From: Cellulomonas sp. SLBN-39
GTDB lineage: Bacteria; Actinomycetota; Actinomycetes; Actinomycetales; Cellulomonadaceae
Assembly: GCF_006715865.1 (NCBI RefSeq)
Contig: NZ_VFOA01000001.1
Span: 124,001-188,000 of the forward strand
DNA: 64,000 nucleotides
Reading direction: 5' to 3'
A program made the translations under genes and the position numbers. This document shows, piece by piece, positions 35,559-43,920 of this stretch. Under the pieces are notes generated by a model. That model was given only the letters and a program-made list of their open reading frames with translations. It ran no database searches and had not been told where the DNA came from. Numbering within the stretch: the first letter of the stretch is position 1; each line of letters starts with the position of its first letter.

Positions 35559-36035
35559 TCAGCGGTCGCGCTTCTCGCGGATCGCGCGCTGCGCCTCGAG
35601 GTTGTCCTGCCGCTCGCGCAGCGCCTGCCGCTTGTCGTAGTCCTTCTTGCCGCGCGCCAGGGCGATCTCGACCTTGGCGCGGCCGTCGAGGAAGTACAGC
35701 GCGAGGGGCACGATCGTCTGCCCCTTCTCGCGGGTCTTGGCCGCGAGACGGTCGATCTCCTCGCGGTGCAGCAGCAGCTTGCGCTTGCGGCGCGGCGCGT
35801 GGTTGGTCCAGGTGCCCTGCGCGTACTCGGGGATGTGCACGCCGTGGAGCCACGCCTCGCCGCCCTCGACCTCGGCCCAGCCGTCGACCAGCGACGCCCG
35901 GCCGGCGCGCAGCGCCTTGACCTCGGTGCCCGTGAGCATGACCCCGGCCTCGAACACGTCCTCGATGACGTAGTCGTGCCTGGCCTTGCGGTTCGCGGCG
36001 ACGAGCGTGCGCCCGTCCGCCCGGCCCTTGGCCAC
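35559..36035 (-). CDS. smpB: SsrA-binding protein SmpB
   Basis: 158 residues, partner of tmRNA in trans-translation. Conserved parts: [87 protein letters not shown], and a basic C-terminal tail. GTG start with GGAGGTG 7-13 bases upstream. It follows the FtsEX/peptidase genes by 146 bases, a conserved actinobacterial order. The ssrA gene is in the same window at 25210. Confidence 0.98.
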   Translation of the reverse strand: MAKGRADGRTLVAANRKARHDYVIEDVFEAGVMLTGTEVKALRAGRASLVDGWAEVEGGEAWLHGVHIPEYAQGTWTNHAPRRKRKLLLHREEIDRLAAKTREKGQTIVPLALYFLDGRAKVEIALARGKKDYDKRQALRERQDNLEAQRAIREKRDR

Positions 36036-36181
36036 GACGCACCTCCAGTCCTCGCCCCGCAGGGCGTCGTGGGCGCGCCGCGGACCGGCGCGCGCCGACG
36101 GACGAGCCTACCTGCGACCCGTCGCCCCCACCCAGCGGATTCCCGGCCACCCCGGCGGGCCGGCCGCACCGGCCCCGGGCG

Positions 36182-37522
36182 TCAGAGGCCCAGGTACGAG
36201 CGCGGGTTCACGGTGGCGCCGTTGATGTACACCTCGAAGTGCAGGTGGCACGCGGCCGACGTCCCGGTGTTGCCGGCGTACCCGATGAGCTGGCCGGCGC
36301 TGACGGTCGAGCCCGCGCCCACCGTGAACACCGACATGTGGTTGTAGCTCGACATGAGCGACGAGCCGTTGACCCAGCCGTGGTCGATCATCACCTGGTT
36401 GCCGTACCCGCTGCGGAACCGGGCCCACTGCACCGTGCCGGAGCGGCCGGCGTACACGGGCTCCCCGCACCGGTCGCGCAGGTCGATGCCCGCGTGCATG
36501 CGGTAGTACCCGAGCACGGGGTGCAGGCGCATCCCGTACTCCGACGTCACGTAGATCGGGCTGTGCGCGGTCGGGTTGGCGAACATCGCGCCCGCCGGTG
36601 CCGCGGGCGGCTGCGCCGAGCCCCCGCCGGACCCGCCCGAGCCGGCGTCGGCAGCGGCCTCGCGCTGCTCCCGCTGCTCCTGGACGATCTTCGCCAGGTC
36701 CGACGCGAGGCTCGACCGGGCCCGCTCCTGAGCCTTGACCTGAGCCTCCGCCTCGGCCTTCTGGTCCTCGATCGACGCGAGCTTCGCGGTCTGCTGCTCC
36801 TGCAGGTCCTCCAGCTCGGCCTTGGCCTCGGCGGCCTCCTGCTCGCGCTGCTGCGCCTGCGCGAGCGCCGCGTCGGCCTCGGCCTTGAGCTCGGCGACCT
36901 TCTCGCGGACGGCCGCGAGCCGGACCTGGGCGTTCTCGTTCTCCGCGACGAGCGTCTGCAGGTCGCCGAGGACCTGCGCCTGCGTGCGCATCGCGGTGGA
37001 CACCAGCCCGTACCGCTCGACGAACTCCTCCGAGCTCTGCGCGTCGAGCATCACGCTCATGCCGGAGACGTCCCGGCCGCCGCGGTACGCCTCGCGGGCC
37101 ATCTGCCCGATGGTCGCGCGCACCTCGTCCTCACGGGACCGGTCGACGTCGATCTGCTCGGCGACCTCGACCTCCTCAGCCTCGGCGTCCTGCAGCCGGA
37201 GCGCGTACTCGTCCGCCAGGCGCTGGGCCTCCTGCGCAGCGGCGACCGCGGCGTCGAGGCGCTCCTGCGCGGCCGGCATCTGCGCCTCGATCTCGGCGAG
37301 CTCGGCCACCGTGTCGGCCAGCTCGCCCTCGAGGTCCTCGAGCGCCGCGGCCAGCTCGCCCGCGCGCTCGTCGGCCTCGGCGATCTTCTGCTCGGTCTGC
37401 GTGCGCCTGTTCTCCAGGTCGTCCGCCAGCGCGGGCCCGGCGACGACGGCAGGCAGGACCACGGCCAGAGCGGCGGCCGCGGCGGTGGCGGCCCGGACCA
37501 GGCGGTGCGTGCGGTGGCTCAT
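36182..37522 (-). CDS. FtsEX-associated M23 peptidase/murein hydrolase activator
   Basis: 446 residues. N-terminal signal peptide (cleavage near ALA-DD, residue 34), a long coiled coil (about 36-285, Glu/Ala-rich heptads), a Gly/Ser/Pro linker, and a C-terminal M23 LytM domain with HAGID and HLHFE zinc motifs intact. In actinobacteria and Gram-positives, coiled-coil peptidases next to FtsEX (PcsB, RipC, EnvC-like) cleave peptidoglycan at the septum and are activated by FtsX. Its ATG is 1 base from the ftsX stop, so the two are translationally coupled. The zinc ligands suggest an active enzyme, unlike EnvC. Confidence 0.94.
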   Translation of the reverse strand: MSHRTHRLVRAATAAAAALAVVLPAVVAGPALADDLENRRTQTEQKIAEADERAGELAAALEDLEGELADTVAELAEIEAQMPAAQERLDAAVAAAQEAQRLADEYALRLQDAEAEEVEVAEQIDVDRSREDEVRATIGQMAREAYRGGRDVSGMSVMLDAQSSEEFVERYGLVSTAMRTQAQVLGDLQTLVAENENAQVRLAAVREKVAELKAEADAALAQAQQREQEAAEAKAELEDLQEQQTAKLASIEDQKAEAEAQVKAQERARSSLASDLAKIVQEQREQREAAADAGSGGSGGGSAQPPAAPAGAMFANPTAHSPIYVTSEYGMRLHPVLGYYRMHAGIDLRDRCGEPVYAGRSGTVQWARFRSGYGNQVMIDHGWVNGSSLMSSYNHMSVFTVGAGSTVSAGQLIGYAGNTGTSAACHLHFEVYINGATVNPRSYLGL

Positions 37523-37523
37523 G

Positions 37524-38438
37524 TCAGACCTTCGTGTAGCGGCTCAGCGTCACGATCGAGGAGACGGCGGCGAGGGCGATCGCCACGACGACGAGCCACG
37601 GGGCGACCGCGACCACGTCCGACGTGCCGACGTACGGGATCCAGGTGACGGACTCCCCGAGCCAGTCGGTGACGAGGTACTGCACCCCGAGCCACAGCCC
37701 GCCGATGGCGAGCGCGGCACCGACGGTCGCCGCGAGGGCGCCCTCGAGCATGAACGGCAGCTGGATGAACAGGGTCGACGCCCCGACCAGGCGCATGATC
37801 CCGGTCTCGCGGCGCCGGCTCATCGCGGACAGGCGGATGGTGGTGGTGATGAGGAGCACCGCGGCCAGCAGCATGATCGCCGCGAGCCCGCCGGCCGCCC
37901 ACGTGGCCCGGTCCAGCACGAGGAAGAGGTTGTCGAAGAGCCGGCGCTGGTCCTCGACCGCCTCGACGCCGGGCCGCCCGGAGACGACGTCCGCGACCAC
38001 CTGGTACTGCTCGGGGTCGGTCAGCTTGATGCGGTAGGAGGAGTTCATGTCGTCGGCCGTGGCCGCGGACGCCCAGAACTGGTCGCCGAACTGCTCCTGG
38101 AAGGCCTCGTAGGCCTCCTCCTTGCTCTCGGTGTAGATCTGCTCGACGAACGGCGCGACCTCGGGCGCCTCGAGCGCGGCGAGGATCTCCTGCCTCTGGT
38201 CCTGCGTGACCTCGCCGCCCGCGCACGTGGGCTCCGGGGAGCCGGCGGGGCACAGGAAGACGGAGACCTCGACCTTGTCGTACCAGTCGTCCTTCATCTT
38301 GCCGATCTGCGCCTGCAGGAGCGCGGCCGACCCGAGGAACGTCAGCGAGACGAAGGTGACGAGCACGACTGAGATGGTCATCGACAGGTTCCGGCGCAGG
38401 CCGATGCCGATCTCGGAGAGGATGAACTGGAAGCGCAC
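37524..38438 (-). CDS. ftsX: cell-division ABC permease FtsX
   Basis: 304 residues. First helix near 21-45, an outside domain (about 46-175) with the Cys pair CPAGSPEPTC, then three C-terminal helices (WAAGGLAAIMLLAAVLL, MLEGALAATVGAALAIGG, and near 277-299). Works with FtsE at the septum to control peptidoglycan hydrolases. Its start follows ftsE by 9 bases and its stop precedes the M23 gene by 1 base, giving an ftsE-ftsX-peptidase operon. Confidence 0.96.
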   Translation of the reverse strand: MRFQFILSEIGIGLRRNLSMTISVVLVTFVSLTFLGSAALLQAQIGKMKDDWYDKVEVSVFLCPAGSPEPTCAGGEVTQDQRQEILAALEAPEVAPFVEQIYTESKEEAYEAFQEQFGDQFWASAATADDMNSSYRIKLTDPEQYQVVADVVSGRPGVEAVEDQRRLFDNLFLVLDRATWAAGGLAAIMLLAAVLLITTTIRLSAMSRRRETGIMRLVGASTLFIQLPFMLEGALAATVGAALAIGGLWLGVQYLVTDWLGESVTWIPYVGTSDVVAVAPWLVVVAIALAAVSSIVTLSRYTKV

Positions 38439-38447
38439 GTCTCCCCC

Positions 38448-39137
38448 TCAGCGGTCCGAGCCGTACACGCCGCGCGACTGGTCGCGCACCATGCTGCCGG
38501 AGTCGAGCTCGATCACGCGCTTGCGCATCTGGTCGACGATCTCGTCGTCGTGCGTGGCCATGACCACGGTGGTGCCGGTGCGGTTGATGCGGTCGAGCAG
38601 GCGCATGATCCCCAGGGACGTCGTCGGGTCGAGGTTGCCGGTGGGCTCGTCGGCGAGCAGGATCGACGGCCGGTTCACGAACGCGCGGGCGATGGCGACG
38701 CGCTGCTGCTCGCCGCCCGACAGCTCGTGCGGGCGCCGCTTCTCCTTGCCCGCCAGCCCGACCATCTCCAGGGTGTCGGGCACCGTGGTGAGGATGTGGT
38801 GGCGCGGCTTGCCGATGACCTGCAGCGCGAACGCCACGTTCTCGAACACCGACTTGTTGGGCAGCAGGCGGAAGTCCTGGAACACCGCGCCGATCTGGCG
38901 GCGCAGGTGCGGGACCTTCCAGCTCGACAGCGTGCCGAGCTCCTTGCCGGCCACGAACACGCGCCCCGCGGACGCGCGCTCCTCGCGCAGCACCAGCCGC
39001 AGGAAGGTCGACTTGCCCGACCCCGACGCCCCGACGAGGAAGACGAACTCACCGCGCTCGACGTCGAGGCTCACCTGGTCCAGCGCGGGGCGCGCCCCGC
39101 GTGCGTAGACCTTCGTGACGTTCTCGAACCGGATCAC
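38448..39137 (-). CDS. ftsE: cell-division ABC ATPase FtsE
   Basis: 229 residues. Walker [12 protein letters not shown]-loop [12 protein letters not shown], signature [15 protein letters not shown], Walker [14 protein letters not shown], and His switch [12 protein letters not shown] at 39137 chosen because GAGG lies 9-12 bases upstream and because translation from there gives the usual FtsE N-terminus ([10 protein letters not shown]). First gene of the FtsEX operon, 190 bases downstream of prfB. Confidence 0.97.
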   Translation of the reverse strand: MIRFENVTKVYARGARPALDQVSLDVERGEFVFLVGASGSGKSTFLRLVLREERASAGRVFVAGKELGTLSSWKVPHLRRQIGAVFQDFRLLPNKSVFENVAFALQVIGKPRHHILTTVPDTLEMVGLAGKEKRRPHELSGGEQQRVAIARAFVNRPSILLADEPTGNLDPTTSLGIMRLLDRINRTGTTVVMATHDDEIVDQMRKRVIELDSGSMVRDQSRGVYGSDR

Positions 39138-39326
39138 CGTGCAGACCTCGTCCCCTCGGGCCGAGACCTCGTGCCCCGGCCGCCCACGCTCCGGCGGGCC
39201 TGTCCGAGGGTAGGAACGTCGTCGAGGACCCGCGAGCAGGACACGCCGCGGGCGCACCTGTGAATCGAGGTGCGTGACGGACAGGTGTCCACCTCGTCCC
39301 GGAACGCCCCCTGCGTCACCGGCACG

Positions 39327-40445
39327 TCAGGAGTCGGCCGCCGCCTGCAGCCCTCGGCGCCAGCGGATCCCGGCCTCGAGGAAGTCGTCGATGTCGCCGT
39401 CGAAGACCGCCGACGGGTTGCCGACCTCGTGCTCGGTGCGCAGGTCCTTGACCATCTGGTACGGCTGGAGCACGTACGAGCGCATCTGGTCGCCCCAGGA
39501 CGCCTTGATGTCGCCGGCCATCTCCTTCTTGGCCGCGCGCTCCTCCTCCTGGCGCTGCAGCAGCAGCCGGGACTGGAGCACGCGCAGCGCGGCGGCGCGG
39601 TTCTGGATCTGCGACTTCTCGTTCTGCATCGACACGACGATGCCGGTGGGGATGTGCGTCATCCGGACCGCGGAGTCGGTGGTGTTGACCGACTGCCCGC
39701 CGGGGCCCGACGAGCGGAACACGTCGACCTTGATCTCGGACTCGGGGATCTCGACGGAGTCGGTCTGCTCGATGAGCGGGACCACCTCGACCGCGGCGAA
39801 CGACGTCTGGCGCCGGCCCTGGTTGTCGAACGGCGAGATCCGGACGAGGCGGTGAGTGCCGGCCTCGACGGACAGGTGCCCGAACGCGTACGGCACCTTG
39901 ACCTCGAAGGTCGCGCTCTTCAGGCCCGCCTCCTCGGCGTAGCTGGTGTCCATGACGCTGGCCGGGTAGCCGTGGCGCTCGGCCCAGCGCAGGTACATGC
40001 GCAGCAGCATCTCGGCGAAGTCGGCGGCGTCGACCCCGCCCGCGCCGGCGCGGATCGTCACGACGGCCTCGCGGGCGTCGTACTCGCCGTTGAGCAGCGT
40101 GCGGACCTCGAGCTCGCGCATGTCCTTGCGGATCCCGACGAGCTCGGCGTCGGCCTCCTCGAGCGCGTCCGCGTCGTTCTCCTCCGCGGCCATCTCGACG
40201 AGGGTCTCGAGGTCGTCGATGCGCCCGCCGAGCCGGTTGACCCGGTCGAGCTCGGCCTGGGTGGCCGACAGGGCGCTCGTGACCTTCTGCGCGCTGTCCG
40301 GGTCGTCCCACAGGTCGGGGGCGGAGGCCTGCTCGGAGAGCAGCGCGATCTTCGCCTCGAGGGCGGTGGGGTCGCTCACGGCCTGGATGGACTCCAGGGT
40401 CGTGCGCAGGGCGCGGATCTCGGCGGGGAAGTCGGTGGTGGCCAC
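39327..40445 (-). CDS. prfB: peptide chain release factor 2
   Basis: 372 residues. GGQ motif at 249-251 (GPGGQSVN), the stop-codon-reading SPF motif ([14 protein letters not shown]) for UGA/UAA, and [15 protein letters not shown] in place of the more common GAGGTEA. The frame is continuous from the GTG, so the programmed +1 frameshift known in many prfB genes is absent. GAGAGG lies just upstream. Gene order prfB-ftsE-ftsX-peptidase-smpB matches related actinobacteria. Confidence 0.97.
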   Translation of the reverse strand: MATTDFPAEIRALRTTLESIQAVSDPTALEAKIALLSEQASAPDLWDDPDSAQKVTSALSATQAELDRVNRLGGRIDDLETLVEMAAEENDADALEEADAELVGIRKDMRELEVRTLLNGEYDAREAVVTIRAGAGGVDAADFAEMLLRMYLRWAERHGYPASVMDTSYAEEAGLKSATFEVKVPYAFGHLSVEAGTHRLVRISPFDNQGRRQTSFAAVEVVPLIEQTDSVEIPESEIKVDVFRSSGPGGQSVNTTDSAVRMTHIPTGIVVSMQNEKSQIQNRAAALRVLQSRLLLQRQEEERAAKKEMAGDIKASWGDQMRSYVLQPYQMVKDLRTEHEVGNPSAVFDGDIDDFLEAGIRWRRGLQAAADS

Positions 40446-40692
40446 GACCTCTCAGGCTACCCGCTGCCCGGGCCCTCGCCGCGCCAGGCGGCCGGGACGG
40501 GAGCGCGACGGGCCGCGCGCACGTGCGGATGTCGAACCGGGCCGGTACGGGACGTCGTCCTCCCGACGGGCCTCACCGGTCGGTGGGACGACCGGAGCAC
40601 CCGCCTCTTGACCGGTCCAGAACCCTCTGGCACTGTAGCGGTACAGACGTGGGAGCACCCCGTTCCCGCACCCACGACGAAGGGGGACCACC

Positions 40693-40941
40693 ATGTCCAT
40701 GGACGCGATGGGGATGAGCATCTTCGCGGCGCGCGCCGCCCAGCTCGAGGCCGAGAGCTCGCGCCCGTGGGCACCCGTCGTGCCCGACGCGCACGACGCC
40801 GCCCGGCCGCACCGTGACGCTGCCCCGCACCCGGCCCGCGCGGCCCGGCCGCGGCGCGCGCTGGCGGGCGCGCTGCACCGCGTCGCGGACGCCGTGGCGC
40901 CGCGCGAGGGCGTGGCGCACCTGGGCCACCCGGCCCGGTGA
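40693..40941 (+). CDS. small uncharacterised protein
   Basis: 82 residues, unknown. ATG follows a strong GGGGGA site. The N-terminus MSMDAMGMSIFAARAAQLEAES could form a helix; the rest is Ala/Arg/His/Pro-rich and disordered. A candidate promoter lies upstream: TTGACC (40608-40613) with a weak CACTGT -10 at 40631-40636, a 17-base spacing. It ends 27 bases before the LacI leader ATG on the same strand. Could be a real small protein or a short regulator; no family recognised. Confidence 0.5.
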   Translation: MSMDAMGMSIFAARAAQLEAESSRPWAPVVPDAHDAARPHRDAAPHPARAARPRRALAGALHRVADAVAPREGVAHLGHPAR

Positions 40942-40955
40942 GCGCGGCGCCGTCC

Positions 40956-41001
40956 TACCCTGGGCCCCATGACGACGACGGGGCCGACGTGGGACGCGTG
41001 A
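40956..41001 (+). promoter_or_regulatory. leaderless promoter and 10-codon leader ORF of the LacI gene
   Basis: -10 box TACCCT (40956-40961) lies 7 bases before an ATG (40969). That ATG opens a 10-codon frame, MTTTGPTWDA, whose TGA (40999-41001) overlaps the GTG of the LacI gene (40998) in a GTGA. Translation of the regulator may therefore depend on ribosomes finishing the leader peptide. The layout is seen directly; the role is inferred. Confidence 0.55.
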
Positions 41002-42068
41002 CGCTGCAGACGGTCGCCGACCGTGTCGGCGTCAGCCGCATGACGGTGTCGAACGCGTTCTCCCGGCCCGACCAGCTCTCGGCCGCGCTGCGCGAGCAGG
41101 TCCTCGCCGCGGCGGCCGAGCTCGGGTACGTCGGACCAGACCCCGCGGCGCGGGCGCTGGCACGGCGGTCCGTCGGGGCCGTGGGCGTCGTGCTCACGGA
41201 CTCGCTCGGCGAGGCGTTCCTCGACCCCGTCGCCTCCGCGTTCTTCGGCGCGCTCGCCGAGGAGCTCGCGCCGACCGGGCTGGCCGTGACGCTCATCCCC
41301 GCGACGCCCGTCGGCGGGCACGTGCCGGCGCGCGACCTGGCCCTCGACGCCGCGGTGCTCTACGCGTGCGCAGGCGACTCGGAGGCCGTCGAGTGGCTGA
41401 GCCGGCGGCGGCTGCCCCTCGTGTTCGTCGACCAGGAGCCGCGCCCCGGCAGCGCGGGCGTGCTGCTCGACGAGCGCAGCGGCGGACGCCTGGCGGTCGA
41501 GCACCTGCTCGCGCTGGGGCACCGCGACGTCGTGGTCCTGACGATGAACAGCGAGCGTGCCGCACCCGGCTGGGCCGCCGACCCGCGCACGGCGGGCTCG
41601 AACGACGTCGCCCGGCACCGCACGGCCGGGGCGGTGGACGCGCTGGAGGCCGCGGGGCTGGCGGCCCGCGTCTACGAGGTCGTCGACAACCGCGACCACC
41701 TCACGCTGCCCGGGGCTCAGGAGATCCTCGCCGACCCGCACCGCCCGACGGCGGTCGTGTGCTTCTCCGACCTGATGGCCGCGACCCTGGTGCGGGCCGC
41801 GCAGGACGCTGGCGTCGACGTGCCCGGCGACCTGTCGGTCGTCGGCTTCGACGACACCGTGCTGGCGCAGACGCTGCGCCCCGCGCTGACGACGCTGCGC
41901 CAGGACTTCGCCACCAAGGGCCGGCTGGCCGCCCAGGCCCTGACGGCCGCGATCGCCCGCGCCCGCACGGACGCACCCTCGGGCACGCCCGCGCCCGAGC
42001 CACCCACGACCGTCACCGTCCCGGTCGAGCTCGTCGTGCGCGACAGCACCGCTCCCCCGCGCCGCTGA
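40998..42068 (+). CDS. LacI-family transcriptional regulator
   Basis: 356 residues. The N-terminal LacI helix-turn-helix begins almost at once (TLQTVADRVGVSRMTVSNAF), followed by the hinge region and the periplasmic-binding-like sensor (GVVLTDSLGEAFLDPV, HLLALGHRDVVVLT, VVCFSDLMAATLV, VVGFDDTVLAQTLRPALTTL). It is probably a sugar-responsive repressor. GTG at 40998 was chosen for the GTGA overlap with the leader ORF and because LacI domains usually start within a few residues; GTG at 40989 or 40938 is possible. A perfect GGAACGTTCC palindrome lies 51 bases after its stop and could be a target. Confidence 0.92.
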   Translation: MTLQTVADRVGVSRMTVSNAFSRPDQLSAALREQVLAAAAELGYVGPDPAARALARRSVGAVGVVLTDSLGEAFLDPVASAFFGALAEELAPTGLAVTLIPATPVGGHVPARDLALDAAVLYACAGDSEAVEWLSRRRLPLVFVDQEPRPGSAGVLLDERSGGRLAVEHLLALGHRDVVVLTMNSERAAPGWAADPRTAGSNDVARHRTAGAVDALEAAGLAARVYEVVDNRDHLTLPGAQEILADPHRPTAVVCFSDLMAATLVRAAQDAGVDVPGDLSVVGFDDTVLAQTLRPALTTLRQDFATKGRLAAQALTAAIARARTDAPSGTPAPEPPTTVTVPVELVVRDSTAPPRR

Positions 42069-42118
42069 GGGCGCTGCCCGCACCGGCCCCGCCCGCACCG
42101 CCCCGGGCCAGACGCTCG

Positions 42119-42128
42119 GGAACGTTCC
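42119..42128 (+). promoter_or_regulatory. candidate LacI-type operator upstream of the chemoreceptor gene
   Basis: Perfect 10-base palindrome GGAACGTTCC with a central CG, the symmetry favoured by LacI-family repressors. It lies between the LacI gene and the chemoreceptor gene, 127 bases before the latter. Confidence 0.4.
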
Positions 42129-42254
42129 AGGCCGGCAGGCTCCTCGAATTCATCGGACGTTCACCTGGCGCCTGGTCAGAGCAGTGCTGCGCCGGACGAT
42201 GGGACCGTCGGCGTCCGGTCGGCGACGCACTGGCCCGACCGAACCGGAGCACCC

Positions 42255-43865
42255 ATGAGCACCTCGCGGCCCCACGACGTCGCACGACGTCGCAACCTGC
42301 TGACGGACCGTCCCGTCGCGGTGAAGATCGGGGCTGCGCTCGGCGTGCTGGCGCTCGTGGCCGTCACGATGGCCGTGCTGGCGATCACGAGCGTACGCAG
42401 CCTCTCCGCGGGGCAGAACGCCCTCTACACCGAGCACGTCGAGCCCCTGGACCTGCTGTCGGACGTGCAGCGCAACTTCCAGGGCACCCGCAACCGGGTC
42501 AACGCCCTCGCGTTCGTCGCCCCCGAGGAGCGTGCCGACAAGGCGGCGGAGATCGCCGAGCGCGAGGCCGACCTCGGGGACCTGCTCACGCAGTACGCGC
42601 CCTTCGCCGTCTCGGGCGAGCGCGTCGAGGAGATCCGCGCCGCGTCCGACCGCTACCACGAGATCGCGCTGACGACCTGGCTCGACGCCGTCGTGGAGGC
42701 ACCCGAGACGCTGCCGACGCTGTACGACGACACGGTCTACCCGGTGTCCGACGAGGTGCTCGAGCTGGTCAGCGCCGAGGCGGGCGAGCACGCCGAGGTG
42801 TCCGCCGTCCTCGACGCCGAAGGGACCGCGGCGGCGGCCTCGACGCAGGTCGTCCTGGTCGTCGCCCTCCTCGTGGGGCTCGCGCTGGCCGGTGCGATCG
42901 CGACCTTCGTGGTCCGGGGCATCACCGCGACGGTGCGCGAGGTGGGCGCGTCCCTGGCCGCCCTGGGGCGCGGCGACCTGACCGTGGCCCCGCGCGTGCG
43001 CAACGACGACGAGCTGGGACGCATGGCCGGCAGCCTGACGACGTCGTTGGCGAACCTTCGCTCGACGATGACCGCCGTCCACGAGACCTCCGACGCGGTC
43101 GCCGCGGCCTCGGAGGAGCTCTCCGCGTCGAACGCCCAGGTGGCGAAGGGGTCCGCGGAGACGTCGAGCCAGGCCGACGTGGTCGCGGCGGCGGCCGAGG
43201 AGGTGTCGCGCAACGTGCAGGCCGTGGCAGCCGGCGCGGAGCAGATGGGCGCGTCGATCCGGGAGATCGCGCAGAACGCGAACGAGGCGGCGCGCGTGGC
43301 CACCCAGGCCACCGGCGTGGTCGCGACGACGAACGACACCGTCGCCCAGCTCGGGACCTCGTCGCAGGAGATCGGGAACGTCGTCAAGGTCATCACGTCG
43401 ATCGCCGAGCAGACCAACCTGCTGGCCCTCAACGCGACCATCGAGGCCGCGCGCGCCGGGGAGGCCGGCAAGGGCTTCGCGGTCGTCGCCGGCGAGGTCA
43501 AGGAGCTCGCCCAGGAGACGGCCCGCGCCACCGAGGACATCGCCCGCCGTGTCGAGGCGATCCAGGGCGACACCCAGAGCGCGGTGGCGGCGATCGGGCA
43601 GATCAGCGACATCATCGCCTCGATCAACGACTACCAGATGACCATCGCGTCGGCCGTCGAGGAGCAGACCGCCACGACCAACGAGATGAGCCGCGGCGTC
43701 GGCGAGACAGCGGCCGGGTCCGTCGAGATCGCCGTCAACATCACGGGCGTCGCGACCTCTGCGAGCACCACCAGCGAGGTCACCGGTCAGATGGGCTCCG
43801 CCACCGTCGACCTGGCCCGCATGGCCCAGGACCTGCGCACCCGCATCGGCTCCTTCACCTTCTGA
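42255..43865 (+). CDS. methyl-accepting chemotaxis protein
   Basis: 536 residues. First membrane helix near 24-46, a helical outside sensor (47-195) like the four-helix-bundle type, a second helix (about 195-217), HAMP (218-272), then a long signalling coiled coil with the conserved hairpin tip [19 protein letters not shown]. It signals to CheA/CheW and steers flagella; no other motility gene lies here. The ligand is unknown. Next to a LacI regulator, it could sense a sugar whose uptake that regulator controls. Confidence 0.96.
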   Translation: MSTSRPHDVARRRNLLTDRPVAVKIGAALGVLALVAVTMAVLAITSVRSLSAGQNALYTEHVEPLDLLSDVQRNFQGTRNRVNALAFVAPEERADKAAEIAEREADLGDLLTQYAPFAVSGERVEEIRAASDRYHEIALTTWLDAVVEAPETLPTLYDDTVYPVSDEVLELVSAEAGEHAEVSAVLDAEGTAAAASTQVVLVVALLVGLALAGAIATFVVRGITATVREVGASLAALGRGDLTVAPRVRNDDELGRMAGSLTTSLANLRSTMTAVHETSDAVAAASEELSASNAQVAKGSAETSSQADVVAAAAEEVSRNVQAVAAGAEQMGASIREIAQNANEAARVATQATGVVATTNDTVAQLGTSSQEIGNVVKVITSIAEQTNLLALNATIEAARAGEAGKGFAVVAGEVKELAQETARATEDIARRVEAIQGDTQSAVAAIGQISDIIASINDYQMTIASAVEEQTATTNEMSRGVGETAAGSVEIAVNITGVATSASTTSEVTGQMGSATVDLARMAQDLRTRIGSFTF

Positions 43866-43875
43866 CCCGCACGCG

Positions 43876-43913
43876 CGGACGGGCCGGCCGGGACGTCCCG
43901 ACCGGCCCGTCCG
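43876..43913. terminator. shared terminator between convergent chemoreceptor and surface-protein genes
   Basis: 12-base perfect arms (43876-43887 and 43902-43913), with an inner CGGGACGTCCCG palindrome. It lies between two convergent stops and can serve both. Confidence 0.8.
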
Positions 43914-43920
43914 TGCCGGG

